From Saccharopolyspora aridisoli (GTDB lineage: Bacteria > Actinomycetota > Actinomycetes > Mycobacteriales > Pseudonocardiaceae): DNA of 64,000 nt. The stretch spans positions 62,001-126,000 of the forward strand of contig NZ_SMKV01000004.1 in NCBI RefSeq assembly GCF_004348445.1. Direction: 5' to 3'. This document shows, one piece after another, positions 1 through 8,600 of the stretch (its first letter is position 1; each line of letters starts with the position of its first letter). The notes beneath the pieces are model-generated. The model had not been told where the DNA came from. It made no database searches and worked only from the letters and a program-made list of their open reading frames with translations. The position numbers were made by a program, and so were the translations under genes.

Positions 1-942
1 CAGCTCGGTGGGCCGGACCAGCGTGAAATCCTCCAGCAGCGCGGACAGGTCGGCGGCGGCGGTGAAGTAGCCGGTCCCGCCGCGGGCCAGCGAGGTCATC
101 ACCGAGTACCGCCCGGCCAGGTGGCTCAGCGGCATGTAGTGCACGCCGACCACCGGCACGTCCGCCGAGCCGTAGGTGAACCCGTACCAGGCGGTGCCGA
201 CGAGCCGCTGGGTGTACATGGCGCCCTTGGGTGCGCCCGTGCTGCCCGAGGTGTAGATGATCAGCGCCAGCGGGTCGTCGCCCTCGCCAGGGGTGAACAG
301 GGGCGTCGCGGGCAGCTCCGCGCCCTGGCGGAGCAGATCGCCGGAGGTCTCGACCACGACCGCGCTGCCCGCTGCGGCGAGGCGTTCCCGCGCGGCCTCG
401 ACCGCTGCCCCGGACCGGTCCTGGTCGAACACCACCAGGCTGCGCACCGAGGTCCCGGCGAGCAGGCACTCCACCGCGGTGTCCAGGTAGCCGGCGCCGG
501 CGGCGAGCACGACCGGCTCGGTCTCGGCGAGGATCGGGTCGAGCTGCGCCTGCGGGGCTCCGGCCGCCAGCGGCACCGCGACCAGCCCCAAGTGGATGGC
601 AGCGAGGTCGAGCGTCACGTAGTCGGTGCTGGTGAAGCCCAGGTAGCAGACCCGGTCCCCGGGGCGCAGCCCGGCGTGGTGCCAGGCCGCCGCGACCTGC
701 CGCACCCGCTCCCACAGCTGCCGGTAGGTGAGCGTGTCGAACCGCGGCAGCAGCTGCCCGGTCGCCGGGTCGGTGGCGCGTTCGCCCAGCGCCGGTTTGT
801 CGCCGTGACCCTCCAGCAGCGCGGCCATGACCTCGGCCAGGCCCTGGCCGGTGTCCTGTTCGGACACCGCAGCCATGACCTCGGCGATCCCGGTGCCGGA
901 GTCGTGCACCGCGGCGCTGATTCCTTCCAGTGATTCGGACAT
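1..942 (-). CDS. Carboxylic acid reductase (CAR), N-terminal adenylation part; runs off the left edge
   Basis: About 313 N-terminal residues of an AMP-forming adenylation domain are visible. The P-loop-like motif is YTSGSTGAPKGAMYT, followed by HYMPLSHLAGR, a Gly-rich LARGGTGYF stretch and LLEDFTLVRPTEL. That spacing and wording fit the CAR/FadD9 family better than ordinary acyl-CoA ligases. CARs activate a free carboxylate with ATP, load it on a phosphopantetheine arm and reduce it with NADPH to the aldehyde; the carrier and reductase domains would lie beyond base 1. The ATG at 942 is preceded by GGAAGG at good spacing; a second ATG at 948 sits too close to it. The gene starts 29 bp after the P450 stop and is the most distal visible gene of the polyketide operon. 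Inference: it reduces the released polyketide acid to an aldehyde that can cyclise. The family call is fairly secure; the role is inferred. Confidence 0.82.
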   Translation of the reverse strand, partial: MSESLEGISAAVHDSGTGIAEVMAAVSEQDTGQGLAEVMAALLEGHGDKPALGERATDPATGQLLPRFDTLTYRQLWERVRQVAAAWHHAGLRPGDRVCYLGFTSTDYVTLDLAAIHLGLVAVPLAAGAPQAQLDPILAETEPVVLAAGAGYLDTAVECLLAGTSVRSLVVFDQDRSGAAVEAARERLAAAGSAVVVETSGDLLRQGAELPATPLFTPGEGDDPLALIIYTSGSTGAPKGAMYTQRLVGTAWYGFTYGSADVPVVGVHYMPLSHLAGRYSVMTSLARGGTGYFTAAADLSALLEDFTLVRPTEL

Positions 943-971
943 GCGCATCCTTCCGTGAGTGTGCGGGCGGG

Positions 972-2168
972 TCACCAGGTCACCGGCAGGGCGTGCAGCC
1001 CGCGGATGAGGCGGTCCGTGCGCCAGGTCAGCTCCTCGGCGGGCTGAGCCAGGCGCAACCCCGGCAGGCGCACCGCCAGCGTTCCCAACACGATCCGCAG
1101 CTCCATCCGGGCCAGTTGCGCGCCGAGGCAGTGGTGCAGCCCGTGCCCGAAGGTCACGTGCGGGACCGCCCCGCGGTGGATGTCGAGCACGTCGGGTTCG
1201 CCGAAGACGTCCGGGTCCCGGTTGGCCACACCCAGTTCGCAGACCACCGCGTCCCCGGCGCGCACGGTGGTGCCGCCGAGTTCCACGTCCTCGGTGGCGA
1301 TGCGGGTGAACCCGGCGGTGGCGCTGTTGGACACGAACCGGGACAGCTCCTCGACCGCGCCCGGCACCAGCGACGGGTCGTCGATGATCCGCCGCCACAC
1401 CTCGGGGTGCGTCAGCAGCGTGTAGACGAAGTTGCCGAGCTGGTTGGCGGTGGCCTCGTGCCCGGCCGACAGCAGGCTGACCCCGATGCTGACCAGGTCC
1501 GCGTCGTCGAGCCCGCCGTCCTCACCCGTCAGCTGCACCAGGGCGCTGAGCAGGTCCTCGGCGGGTGCGGCGCGGCGTTCGGCGATGAGCCCGGTGAGGT
1601 ATTCGTTGAGCTGCTCCCGCGCCCGCGCGGACTCGGCCGGATCGGAGAAGATCAGCAGCCGGTCAACCCAGGTGGTGAAGTGGTCTCGGTCGTCCAGCGG
1701 CACACCGAGCAGCTCGCACATCACGGTGATCGGCAGCGTCCAGGTCAGCGCCGCCGTCAGGTCCGCGGGCGGGCCCGCCTCGATCATGCGCTCCAGCAGC
1801 TCGTCCAGGACCTCCTGGGCGCGGGGACGCAGCGCGTCGACCCGGCGGGCGGTGAACACCTTGGCCACCGGGCGCCGCAGCCTGCTGTGCTCGGGAGGAT
1901 CCATGCTGAGCATGGAGGTGCCGGGCAGTCCGGCCGCGACCGTGCGCGGCACGTCCGGGCCCACCGCGGCCGCCCTGCTGAACCGGGGGTCGGCCAGCAC
2001 GGTGCGCACGTCCGCGTGCCGGGTCACCAGCCAGCCTTCGCCGCCGTAGGGCAGGCGCACCCGCAGCACCGGGTGCGCGCAGGACAGCCGCAGCGCCTCG
2101 GGGTCGGCGTGCAGCCGGTCGGGCGGGGCGAACGGGTAGTCGGGAACCTCGTGCTCTGTCGCCGTCAT
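972..2168 (-). CDS. Cytochrome P450 monooxygenase
   Basis: This is a 398-residue soluble bacterial class I P450 of normal length. Visible marks are the I-helix oxygen-binding motif SAGHEAT, the K-helix ExxR (EELSR) and the haem loop FGHGLHHCLG, with the haem thiolate at Cys347. There is no transmembrane anchor, so it is a cytosolic enzyme needing external ferredoxin and reductase, neither of which is in the window. The ATG at 2168 has GGAAGGA about 8 nt upstream. It lies between the SDR (52 bp gap) and the CAR (29 bp gap), in the same direction as the polyketide synthase, so it is probably a tailoring hydroxylase or oxidase of the glutarimide product. The substrate position cannot be told from sequence. 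Confidence 0.93.
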   Translation of the reverse strand: MTATEHEVPDYPFAPPDRLHADPEALRLSCAHPVLRVRLPYGGEGWLVTRHADVRTVLADPRFSRAAAVGPDVPRTVAAGLPGTSMLSMDPPEHSRLRRPVAKVFTARRVDALRPRAQEVLDELLERMIEAGPPADLTAALTWTLPITVMCELLGVPLDDRDHFTTWVDRLLIFSDPAESARAREQLNEYLTGLIAERRAAPAEDLLSALVQLTGEDGGLDDADLVSIGVSLLSAGHEATANQLGNFVYTLLTHPEVWRRIIDDPSLVPGAVEELSRFVSNSATAGFTRIATEDVELGGTTVRAGDAVVCELGVANRDPDVFGEPDVLDIHRGAVPHVTFGHGLHHCLGAQLARMELRIVLGTLAVRLPGLRLAQPAEELTWRTDRLIRGLHALPVTW

Positions 2169-2220
2169 GGTGTGCGTCCTTCCGCCTGCGGAGTGGTCGG
2201 TGTGCCGTCGCCGGGAGCGG

Positions 2221-2982
2221 TCACATCGCGCTCTTGCCACCGTCGATCACCAGGTTGCTGCCGGTGATCCAGGAGGCGCGGTCGGAGACCAGGAAGCTGA
2301 CCGCGTCGGCGATGTCCTGCGACCGGCCGATCCGCCCGAGCGGGACCTCCTCGGCCCACCGCTGGGCGTGGTCGTCGTCCGGGTCCAGGCCGAGGTAGTC
2401 GACGATCTGGTCGCGCGCGGCGTCCGCGCCCGGGGTTTCGACGTTGCCTGGGCACAGCGACACGACGCGAATGCCCTGCGGGGCCAGTTCGACGGCGAGG
2501 CCCTTGTTGTAGACCTCCAGCGCGGATTTGGCGGCCGCGTAGTGCAGGATCATCGGGTACGAGGAGATCGTCGCCGTCGACGACATGTGCACGATCACCC
2601 CGCCTCCGGCTTCCCGCATGGACGGCACGAGCGCGGCGTTGAGCCGCACCGCCGACAGGAAGTTCACGTCCATCGTGTGCTGCCAGTCGTTCTCGATCTC
2701 CAGCGCGGTCTGGAAGGAGCGGCAGCCGCCCGCGCAGTTCACCACGATGTCGACGCCGCCGAGCACGCCGAGCGCGGATTTGGCGAACTCCTGCACGCCC
2801 TCGGGGGTGCTGAGGTCGGCGGCGAGGAACTTCGAGGCGGGCGGGGTGTCGTCGGTGGCGCTGCGGGCGGCGGTGACCACGGTGGCGCCCGCGTCGAGCA
2901 GGTTCTGCGCGATCGCGGCACCGATGCCTCGGCTGCCGCCGGTCACCACTGCGCGCTTGCCGGTGAGGTCGTCGTGGCTCAA
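2221..2982 (-). CDS. SDR-family NAD(P)H oxidoreductase (FabG-like), polyketide tailoring
   Basis: The 253-residue classical short-chain dehydrogenase has a TGGSRGIGAA cofactor loop near residue 15, an NCAGG segment in place of the usual NNAG, a catalytic serine in MSSTATISS and YAAAK carrying the catalytic Tyr/Lys. The start is a TTG at 2982 with GAAGGA upstream; no better ATG exists. It follows the OYE gene after a 275 bp spacer in which I see no gene, the largest gap in the operon. An OYE/SDR pair beside a glutarimide synthase could supply the ketone and ring-alkene reductions of a cycloheximide-type carbocycle; that is inference. It could equally be a trans-acting ketoreductase for the synthase. 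Confidence 0.88.
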   Translation of the reverse strand: MSHDDLTGKRAVVTGGSRGIGAAIAQNLLDAGATVVTAARSATDDTPPASKFLAADLSTPEGVQEFAKSALGVLGGVDIVVNCAGGCRSFQTALEIENDWQHTMDVNFLSAVRLNAALVPSMREAGGGVIVHMSSTATISSYPMILHYAAAKSALEVYNKGLAVELAPQGIRVVSLCPGNVETPGADAARDQIVDYLGLDPDDDHAQRWAEEVPLGRIGRSQDIADAVSFLVSDRASWITGSNLVIDGGKSAM

Positions 2983-3257
2983 GTCGATGTCCTTCGCTGT
3001 TCAGCCCGACGCGGGAAGCCGGTGCGTCCGGGGAGATTCCAGTAGGTGCGGTCAGGTTCTGAGGGCTGTTGATGAATGCGGCGAAGCCGGATCCTCTTAC
3101 CCGAGCAACTGGCACCGCCGCGGGTTCTTCAGCGCCTTCGTGGCGAGTACGCCGGGACGCCGTGTATCGGCATGCATCAGGAGCGGCGCACGGAGTCCAC
3201 GGAGGCGCTGAGGTTCCGCCACCCGCACCGCTGCGCAAAGCACTTCCTCACCAGCTC

Positions 3258-4349
3258 CTAGGAGAGGGTCGCGAGCACGGCCGGGTCGTAGGGCGTGATG
3301 CCGGTCAGGTCGTCGCGCAGCGCCTTCTCCGCCCAGTCCGGATTGGACAGCAAGGTCCGTCCCACGGCGACGAGGTCGAACTCGTCACGGGCCAGGCGCT
3401 CGCGCAGCTCGTCGATGCCGGTAACCGCGGACTGGGTGGTGTAGCCCTCGGCGAGGCTGCCGCCGTCGCCGAACTGCTGGGCCTGACCGACGGAACCGAC
3501 GGTCACCGCGGGCTTGCCGGTGAGCACGCGCGCCCAGCCGGCCAGGTTGAGCTCGCTGCCCTCGAACTCCGGGAGCCAGTAACGGCGGGTGGAGGCGTGG
3601 AAGACGTCCACGCCGGCCTCGGCCAGCGGGCGCAGCAGCGCCGCGAGCTCGTCCGGGTTCTCCGCGATCCGCGCGTCGTAGTGGCCGACCTTCCACTGCG
3701 AGAATCGGAAGAACACCGGAAATCCGGGGCTGACGGCCGCGCGGACGGCCTGCACGATCTCGGCGGCGAAGCGGGCGCGGGAGGCCGGGTCGCCGCCGTA
3801 GCCGTCGGTGCGCCGGTTGGTGCGCTCCCACAGGAACGAGTCGATGAGGTAGCCGTGCGCGCCGTGCAGTTCGACGCCGTCGAAGCCGAGGCGCTCGGCT
3901 TGCACGGCGCCTTCGGCGAAGGCCGCGATCACCGCGTCGAGGTCCTGCCTGGTCATCGCCACCCCGTGCGGGGCGCCGTCCAGGCCGAGGCCGGAGGGCC
4001 CCTCGGCGGGCGGGTCGAGGTCGCCGCGGGTGAGGCCGGTGTGCCACAGCTGCGGGATGATCCGGCCGCCCGCTTCGTGCACGCGCCGAGCCACCTCCTG
4101 CCAGCCGGCCAGGGCCTGCTCGCCGTGGAAGTGCGGCACGCCCTCGTGCTCGGCCGCCTGCGGGCGGCCGATGTAGGTGCCCTCGGTGAAGATCAGCCCG
4201 ACGCCGTTGCGGGCGCGGCGGGCGTAGTAGTCGGCGACCTCGGGCCCCGGCACGCCGCCGGGCGACTGCATACGGGTCATCGGGGCCATCGCGATGCGGT
4301 TGCACACGTGCAGGTCGCCCACCGCGAAGGGTTCGTCCAGAGTAGCCAT
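3258..4349 (-). CDS. Old Yellow Enzyme-family NADH:flavin oxidoreductase (ene-reductase)
   Basis: This 363-residue single-domain FMN TIM barrel has the N-terminal NRIAMAPMTR strand, PQLWHTG, the substrate-binding HGAHGYLIDSFL loop with its two histidines, and NRRTDGYGG. It lacks the C-terminal Fe-S and FAD halves of 2,4-dienoyl-CoA reductase, so it is of the OYE/oxophytodienoate-reductase type that reduces C=C bonds conjugated to a carbonyl. It starts 25 bp downstream of the polyketide synthase stop with only a weak Shine-Dalgarno, suggesting translational dependence on the upstream gene. The position argues for a trans-acting enoyl or ring-alkene reduction in the pathway, since the synthase itself contains no ER domain. 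The exact step is unknown. Confidence 0.9.
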   Translation of the reverse strand: MATLDEPFAVGDLHVCNRIAMAPMTRMQSPGGVPGPEVADYYARRARNGVGLIFTEGTYIGRPQAAEHEGVPHFHGEQALAGWQEVARRVHEAGGRIIPQLWHTGLTRGDLDPPAEGPSGLGLDGAPHGVAMTRQDLDAVIAAFAEGAVQAERLGFDGVELHGAHGYLIDSFLWERTNRRTDGYGGDPASRARFAAEIVQAVRAAVSPGFPVFFRFSQWKVGHYDARIAENPDELAALLRPLAEAGVDVFHASTRRYWLPEFEGSELNLAGWARVLTGKPAVTVGSVGQAQQFGDGGSLAEGYTTQSAVTGIDELRERLARDEFDLVAVGRTLLSNPDWAEKALRDDLTGITPYDPAVLATLS

Positions 4350-4374
4350 CGCTGTTCCAATCCGGGTTCGGGGA

Positions 4375-5646
4375 TCACAGTTCGAGCGCGCCGGGTTCGG
4401 CGCGCAGCAAGGAGAACCACTCGTCGGCCAGCCGCTGCGCGGTGGCGTCGTCGAAGAGGTTCGCGTCGTACTTGATGAAGATCTTGAGGCCGGCGCCGCT
4501 GCGGTAGACCTCCGCGGCGAGCGCGTGCTCCCCGGTGTAGGGCAGGTCGGCGAAGGGGTGCATCTGCGGCTCCCCCGCCACCTCGCCGGTGAGCAGGTCG
4601 GCTCCGGCGAAGTTCTGGAACAGGAAGTTCGTCCGCGCCAGCGGCTCGTCCTCCCGCCCCAGCGCGCGGGCGATCTCCGGCAGCGGGTAGGCGCTGTGCT
4701 CGATCCCGGCGAGCACCTTGTCCCGCAACGACTCCAGCACCGCCCCGAGATCGCCAGTGGTCGTGCAACGGATCGGCAACCGCGTGGCGAACTGGCCGAC
4801 GACGTCCTGGAACCGCTCCTCGGGGCGGGCCGCCGCGGTCATCCCCGCGACGAGGTCGCGCTGGCCGGTCACCTTCCCGAGGAAGGCCACCCAGGTGGCG
4901 AACAGCGCGGTGGCCAGGCCTGCCCGGTGCCGCGCGGCCCACGCCGCGAGCGCTTCGCCCTGCTGCGCGGGCACGTCCCGGGTCAGGACCCGGATCCGGG
5001 GCATCCGGTCCGGCTCGGGCCGTCGGTCGTGGGGCAGCGCGAGGTACGAGGGCGCGCCGTCCAGTTCGCGCAGCCAGTACTCCCGGTGCCCGCGGGCTCC
5101 CGGGCCGGTCAGCAGGTTCCGCTCCCACGCGGTGAAGTCGCCGAACGTGGCCCGCGGTGGTATCGCGGAGCCGCGGTAGGCGTCCTGCAAGCTGCGCACG
5201 AGCAGCGCGGTCGACGTGCCGTCGAGCAGCAGGTGGTGCGCGGTGATCAGCAGCAGCCGCCGGTCGGGCAGCCCGACCAGGTGTGCCCGCACCAGCGGCC
5301 CGGTGGCCAGGTCGAACTCCTCGGCCACGAGGTCGCGCAGCGCGGCCAGCTGCTCGTCCCGGGTGCCGGCGCGCAGCTCGATCCGCTCGAACGAGGGCGT
5401 CCGGGACGGGTCGAGCTCGAGCTGCGGCGCGCCGTCCTGCTCGACGACCGCGGCGGTGAGCACCGGGTGCAGCCGGGCCTGCTCGCGCACGGCCCGTTCC
5501 AGCGCTGCTTCGTCGAGCTCACCGCGGATTTCGAACAGCAGGGGGAGGTTGTAGGTGCTCGACCTGCCCCAGCGCACGTGGTCGCGGTGGACGAGCCGCT
5601 GGCTGCCGGACAGGTCCCATCGCTGCCGCGGCCCGCAGCGGGCGCG
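4375..5646 (-). other. Terminal NRPS-type condensation (C) domain of the PKS
   Basis: Residues about 6430-6852 form a C domain with an intact active motif HHLLLDG (His6566, His6567, Asp6571, Gly6572), a VAGMTAAARP segment, NFLFQNF and a C-terminal KYDANLFDD strand. There is no A or PCP domain after it and no thioesterase anywhere in the protein, so it must handle chain release: onto a small amine or alcohol, onto water, or by cyclisation. Other trans-AT systems use terminal C domains for ester or amide release; which applies here cannot be read from sequence. Confidence 0.88.
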
Positions 5647-8600
5647 CAGGCCGTCGACGCTGCCCGCGTCGAAGATCACCGCGGGCGAGATCTCCGGCAG
5701 GTCCTCGCGCAGCGCGTTGACCAGTTGCAGCACCAGGATCGAATCCAGGCCGTACTCCACCAGCGGCGCGGCCGGGTCGATCCGGTCGGCGGGAACGCCC
5801 AGCACGGCCGCGGCCTGCTGCCGGATCCTCTCGGCCAGGTCGGGTGCCGCCGCCGTGCGCGGCTGGTCGAGCTCCGGCCCGCTCGGGCGGGCGAGGGCGG
5901 CGAGCCCGTCGATCGACCCGGCGTCGAAGACCATCGCGGGCGAGATCTCCGGCAGGTCCTCGCGCAGCGCGTTGACCAGTTGCAGCACCAGGATCGAATC
6001 CAGGCCGTACTCCACCAGCGGCACGGCCGGGTCGATCCGGTCCACCGGGAGGTGGAGGACCTCGGCGGCGCCTTCCCGGAGACGGTGGACCAGGTCACCG
6101 GAGGGCTCAGCTGTACCGGTGCCTGCCACGCGCGTCGAGTTCTGCGCGCCGTTGAGCGAAGTCCGCGACGGCGTCCTGGCCGGATCGCCCGGCTCACCGG
6201 CGTTTTCCGCGTGGTGGAGCCGGGTTCCGCTCATCGGCGCGGACCGGAGCGAGGCGCGGTCGGTGTGCGCGGCCCCGTTGAGCGGTCCGGCCGGGGCGTT
6301 CCCGCCGAGCGGGGTCGCCGCCGGACCGGGTTCGGCCGCGACCGGGGGGCTCCCGCCGTGCGCGGGCCGCGGCGGTGCCGCGGGCGGTTCCTCGCCCTCG
6401 ACGAGCCGCTGGCGCGCGATCCCGTCGCTTTCCGCGGCGATGATCTGCTGCCCCAGCGCGAGAGCCTCCGGCAGCACCTGCATCACCGCGGAGAACCCCT
6501 CCCCCGCCAGGACGCCGCGCCAGCTCTCCGGGGACAGCGCCGGCGAACCCGGCACCCGCAGCGCGGTGTCCTCGAACAGCCACCAGCCCTCCAGCAGGCC
6601 GAAGGTCAGGTGGGTGAACACGTCGAACGCGGCCAGCTCGTTGAGCAGCAGCCACCCGCCGTCGCGCAGCGCGGCTTTCGCGTTGCGCAGGGTGTTGCGG
6701 GTGTCCCGCGTGGCGTGCAGCACGTTGGCGGCGATCACCAGGTCGTAGCCGCCGGGCTCGATGTCCTGGCCGGCCAGCGGCCGCTCGGCGTCGAACAACG
6801 TGCATTCCAGGTACGGCACGTCGGGCCCGTACGCGGTGCGGGCGTGGTTGAGGAACGCCTTGGACAGGTCCGTGTAGGTGTAGGTCTCGATGCTGCCCTG
6901 GTAGGGCCGCAGCGCAGTGAACATCCCCGCGCTGGTGCCGCCGGTTCCGGCGCCGATTTCGAGGATGCGCAGCCGCGCCCCCGGTTCCCGCCGAATCCGC
7001 TCGGCGACGACGGCGACCGCGGCGTCGCGCAGCGCCCGGTTGAACGCGTCGGCGAGCCGGTTGTCCCGGTAGCAGCCCTCCACCAGCTCCACCGAGCCGC
7101 GCGGGAACAGCACGTCGGTGGCCGGGGTGCGGCCGGTCAGGATCGCGGGCAGCTCGGCGATCGTGGCGCTGACGAGACGGACCTCGGCGGCCTTGTCCGG
7201 GTCCTGCGCCCATTCGGCGGCCCTCCGCTGCCATTCGCGGGTGACCTCCTCCAGCGGCTCCGCCGAGTCCGGGGCGGCGCGCAGGGCGTGCTCCAGCCAG
7301 CTCGTGTACTGCTCCCGGATCCCGGCGCGGTCGCGCAGAGCGATCACGTCGGCGTCCGCGGCGGACTCGGTGATGCCGAGCTCCGCCAGGTGCGCCCGGA
7401 GCACCCGCGCCAGCAGCGGGTCGCGCTCGGTGCTGCGCCACTGCGCGAGGGCCTCCAGCAGCGGGCCGTCGCCGAGCGCCCCGCGCGAGCGGAGCAGGTC
7501 CGGGTCCACGCGCTCGCTCGTGCGGGCGTAGGCGGTGCTGCGGGTGCCGGGATCGACGACGCCGAGCGCGTCCGGTCCGGTGGTCCCGATGTAGCTCAGC
7601 TGCCGTTGCGGTGCGGCGAACAGCTCGTCGAGCGCGGCCATGCCCTCGGCGGGCTCGATCGAGCGCAGGCCCCACCCGCGCATCCGGCGCGCGAAGAACT
7701 CCGCGGAGACGCTGCCGACGCTGCCCCACCAGCCCCAGTGCACCACCTTCACCGGGCAGCTCCAGTGCTGCGCGAGGTGGTGCGCGTAGGAGTCGGCGAA
7801 CAGGCACCCGGCCGCGTAGTTGCTCTGCCCGGCCGCGGTCGTGAACGACTGCAGCGAGGAGAAGAACAGCGCGAAGTCCAGCGGGTCGTCGGCGAAGACC
7901 TCGGCCGCGACGGCGCCGGCGTCCACCTTCGCCGCCAGCCCGGCGCGGAAGTCCCGCTCGCTCATCCGCGCGAGGCTCTGGTCCCGCAGCACCAGCGCCG
8001 CCTGCACGAGGCCGCGGATCGGGCCGCAGCGGGCGATGATCTCCTCGCGGGCCGAGCGCAGCGCCGCCGGATCGGTGGCGTCGGCGGTGAGGTAGTGCAC
8101 CTCGCCGGGGATGCTCGCCAGCTTCCGCTCGATCTCCTCGTCCCGCTCCCGGCGGCCGATCCAGACCACGGTCGCCCCGTAGTGCTCGACGACGTGCCGG
8201 GTCCACTCCGCGCCGAGGCCGCCGGCACCGCCGATCACCACGAACACGCTGTCGCGGCGGTAGGTCTCGGCAGGTGCCGCCGCTGATTCGGCGGGAACGA
8301 GCCTGCGCCGCAGCCACTGGCCGTTGCGGCGGACCCACACGTCGTCGGGGCTTCCCGGCAGGGCGGTCAGGTCCGCGGGCCACTCGTCTCCGTCGACGTC
8401 GGCGCGGCGCACCTGCCAGTGCGGGTACTCGCGGGCCGCCGAGCCGAACAGCCCGTGCAGCCCGGCGTGGGCGGGCTCGACCGGGTCATCCGGACAGGTC
8501 GGAACCGCGCGCCGGGTGAGCAGCGTGATGCCCAGATCACGGCTGTCGAAACCGGCCAGCAGCAGCGCCTTGAACATCCTGAAGGCGGCGAGGACGCCGG

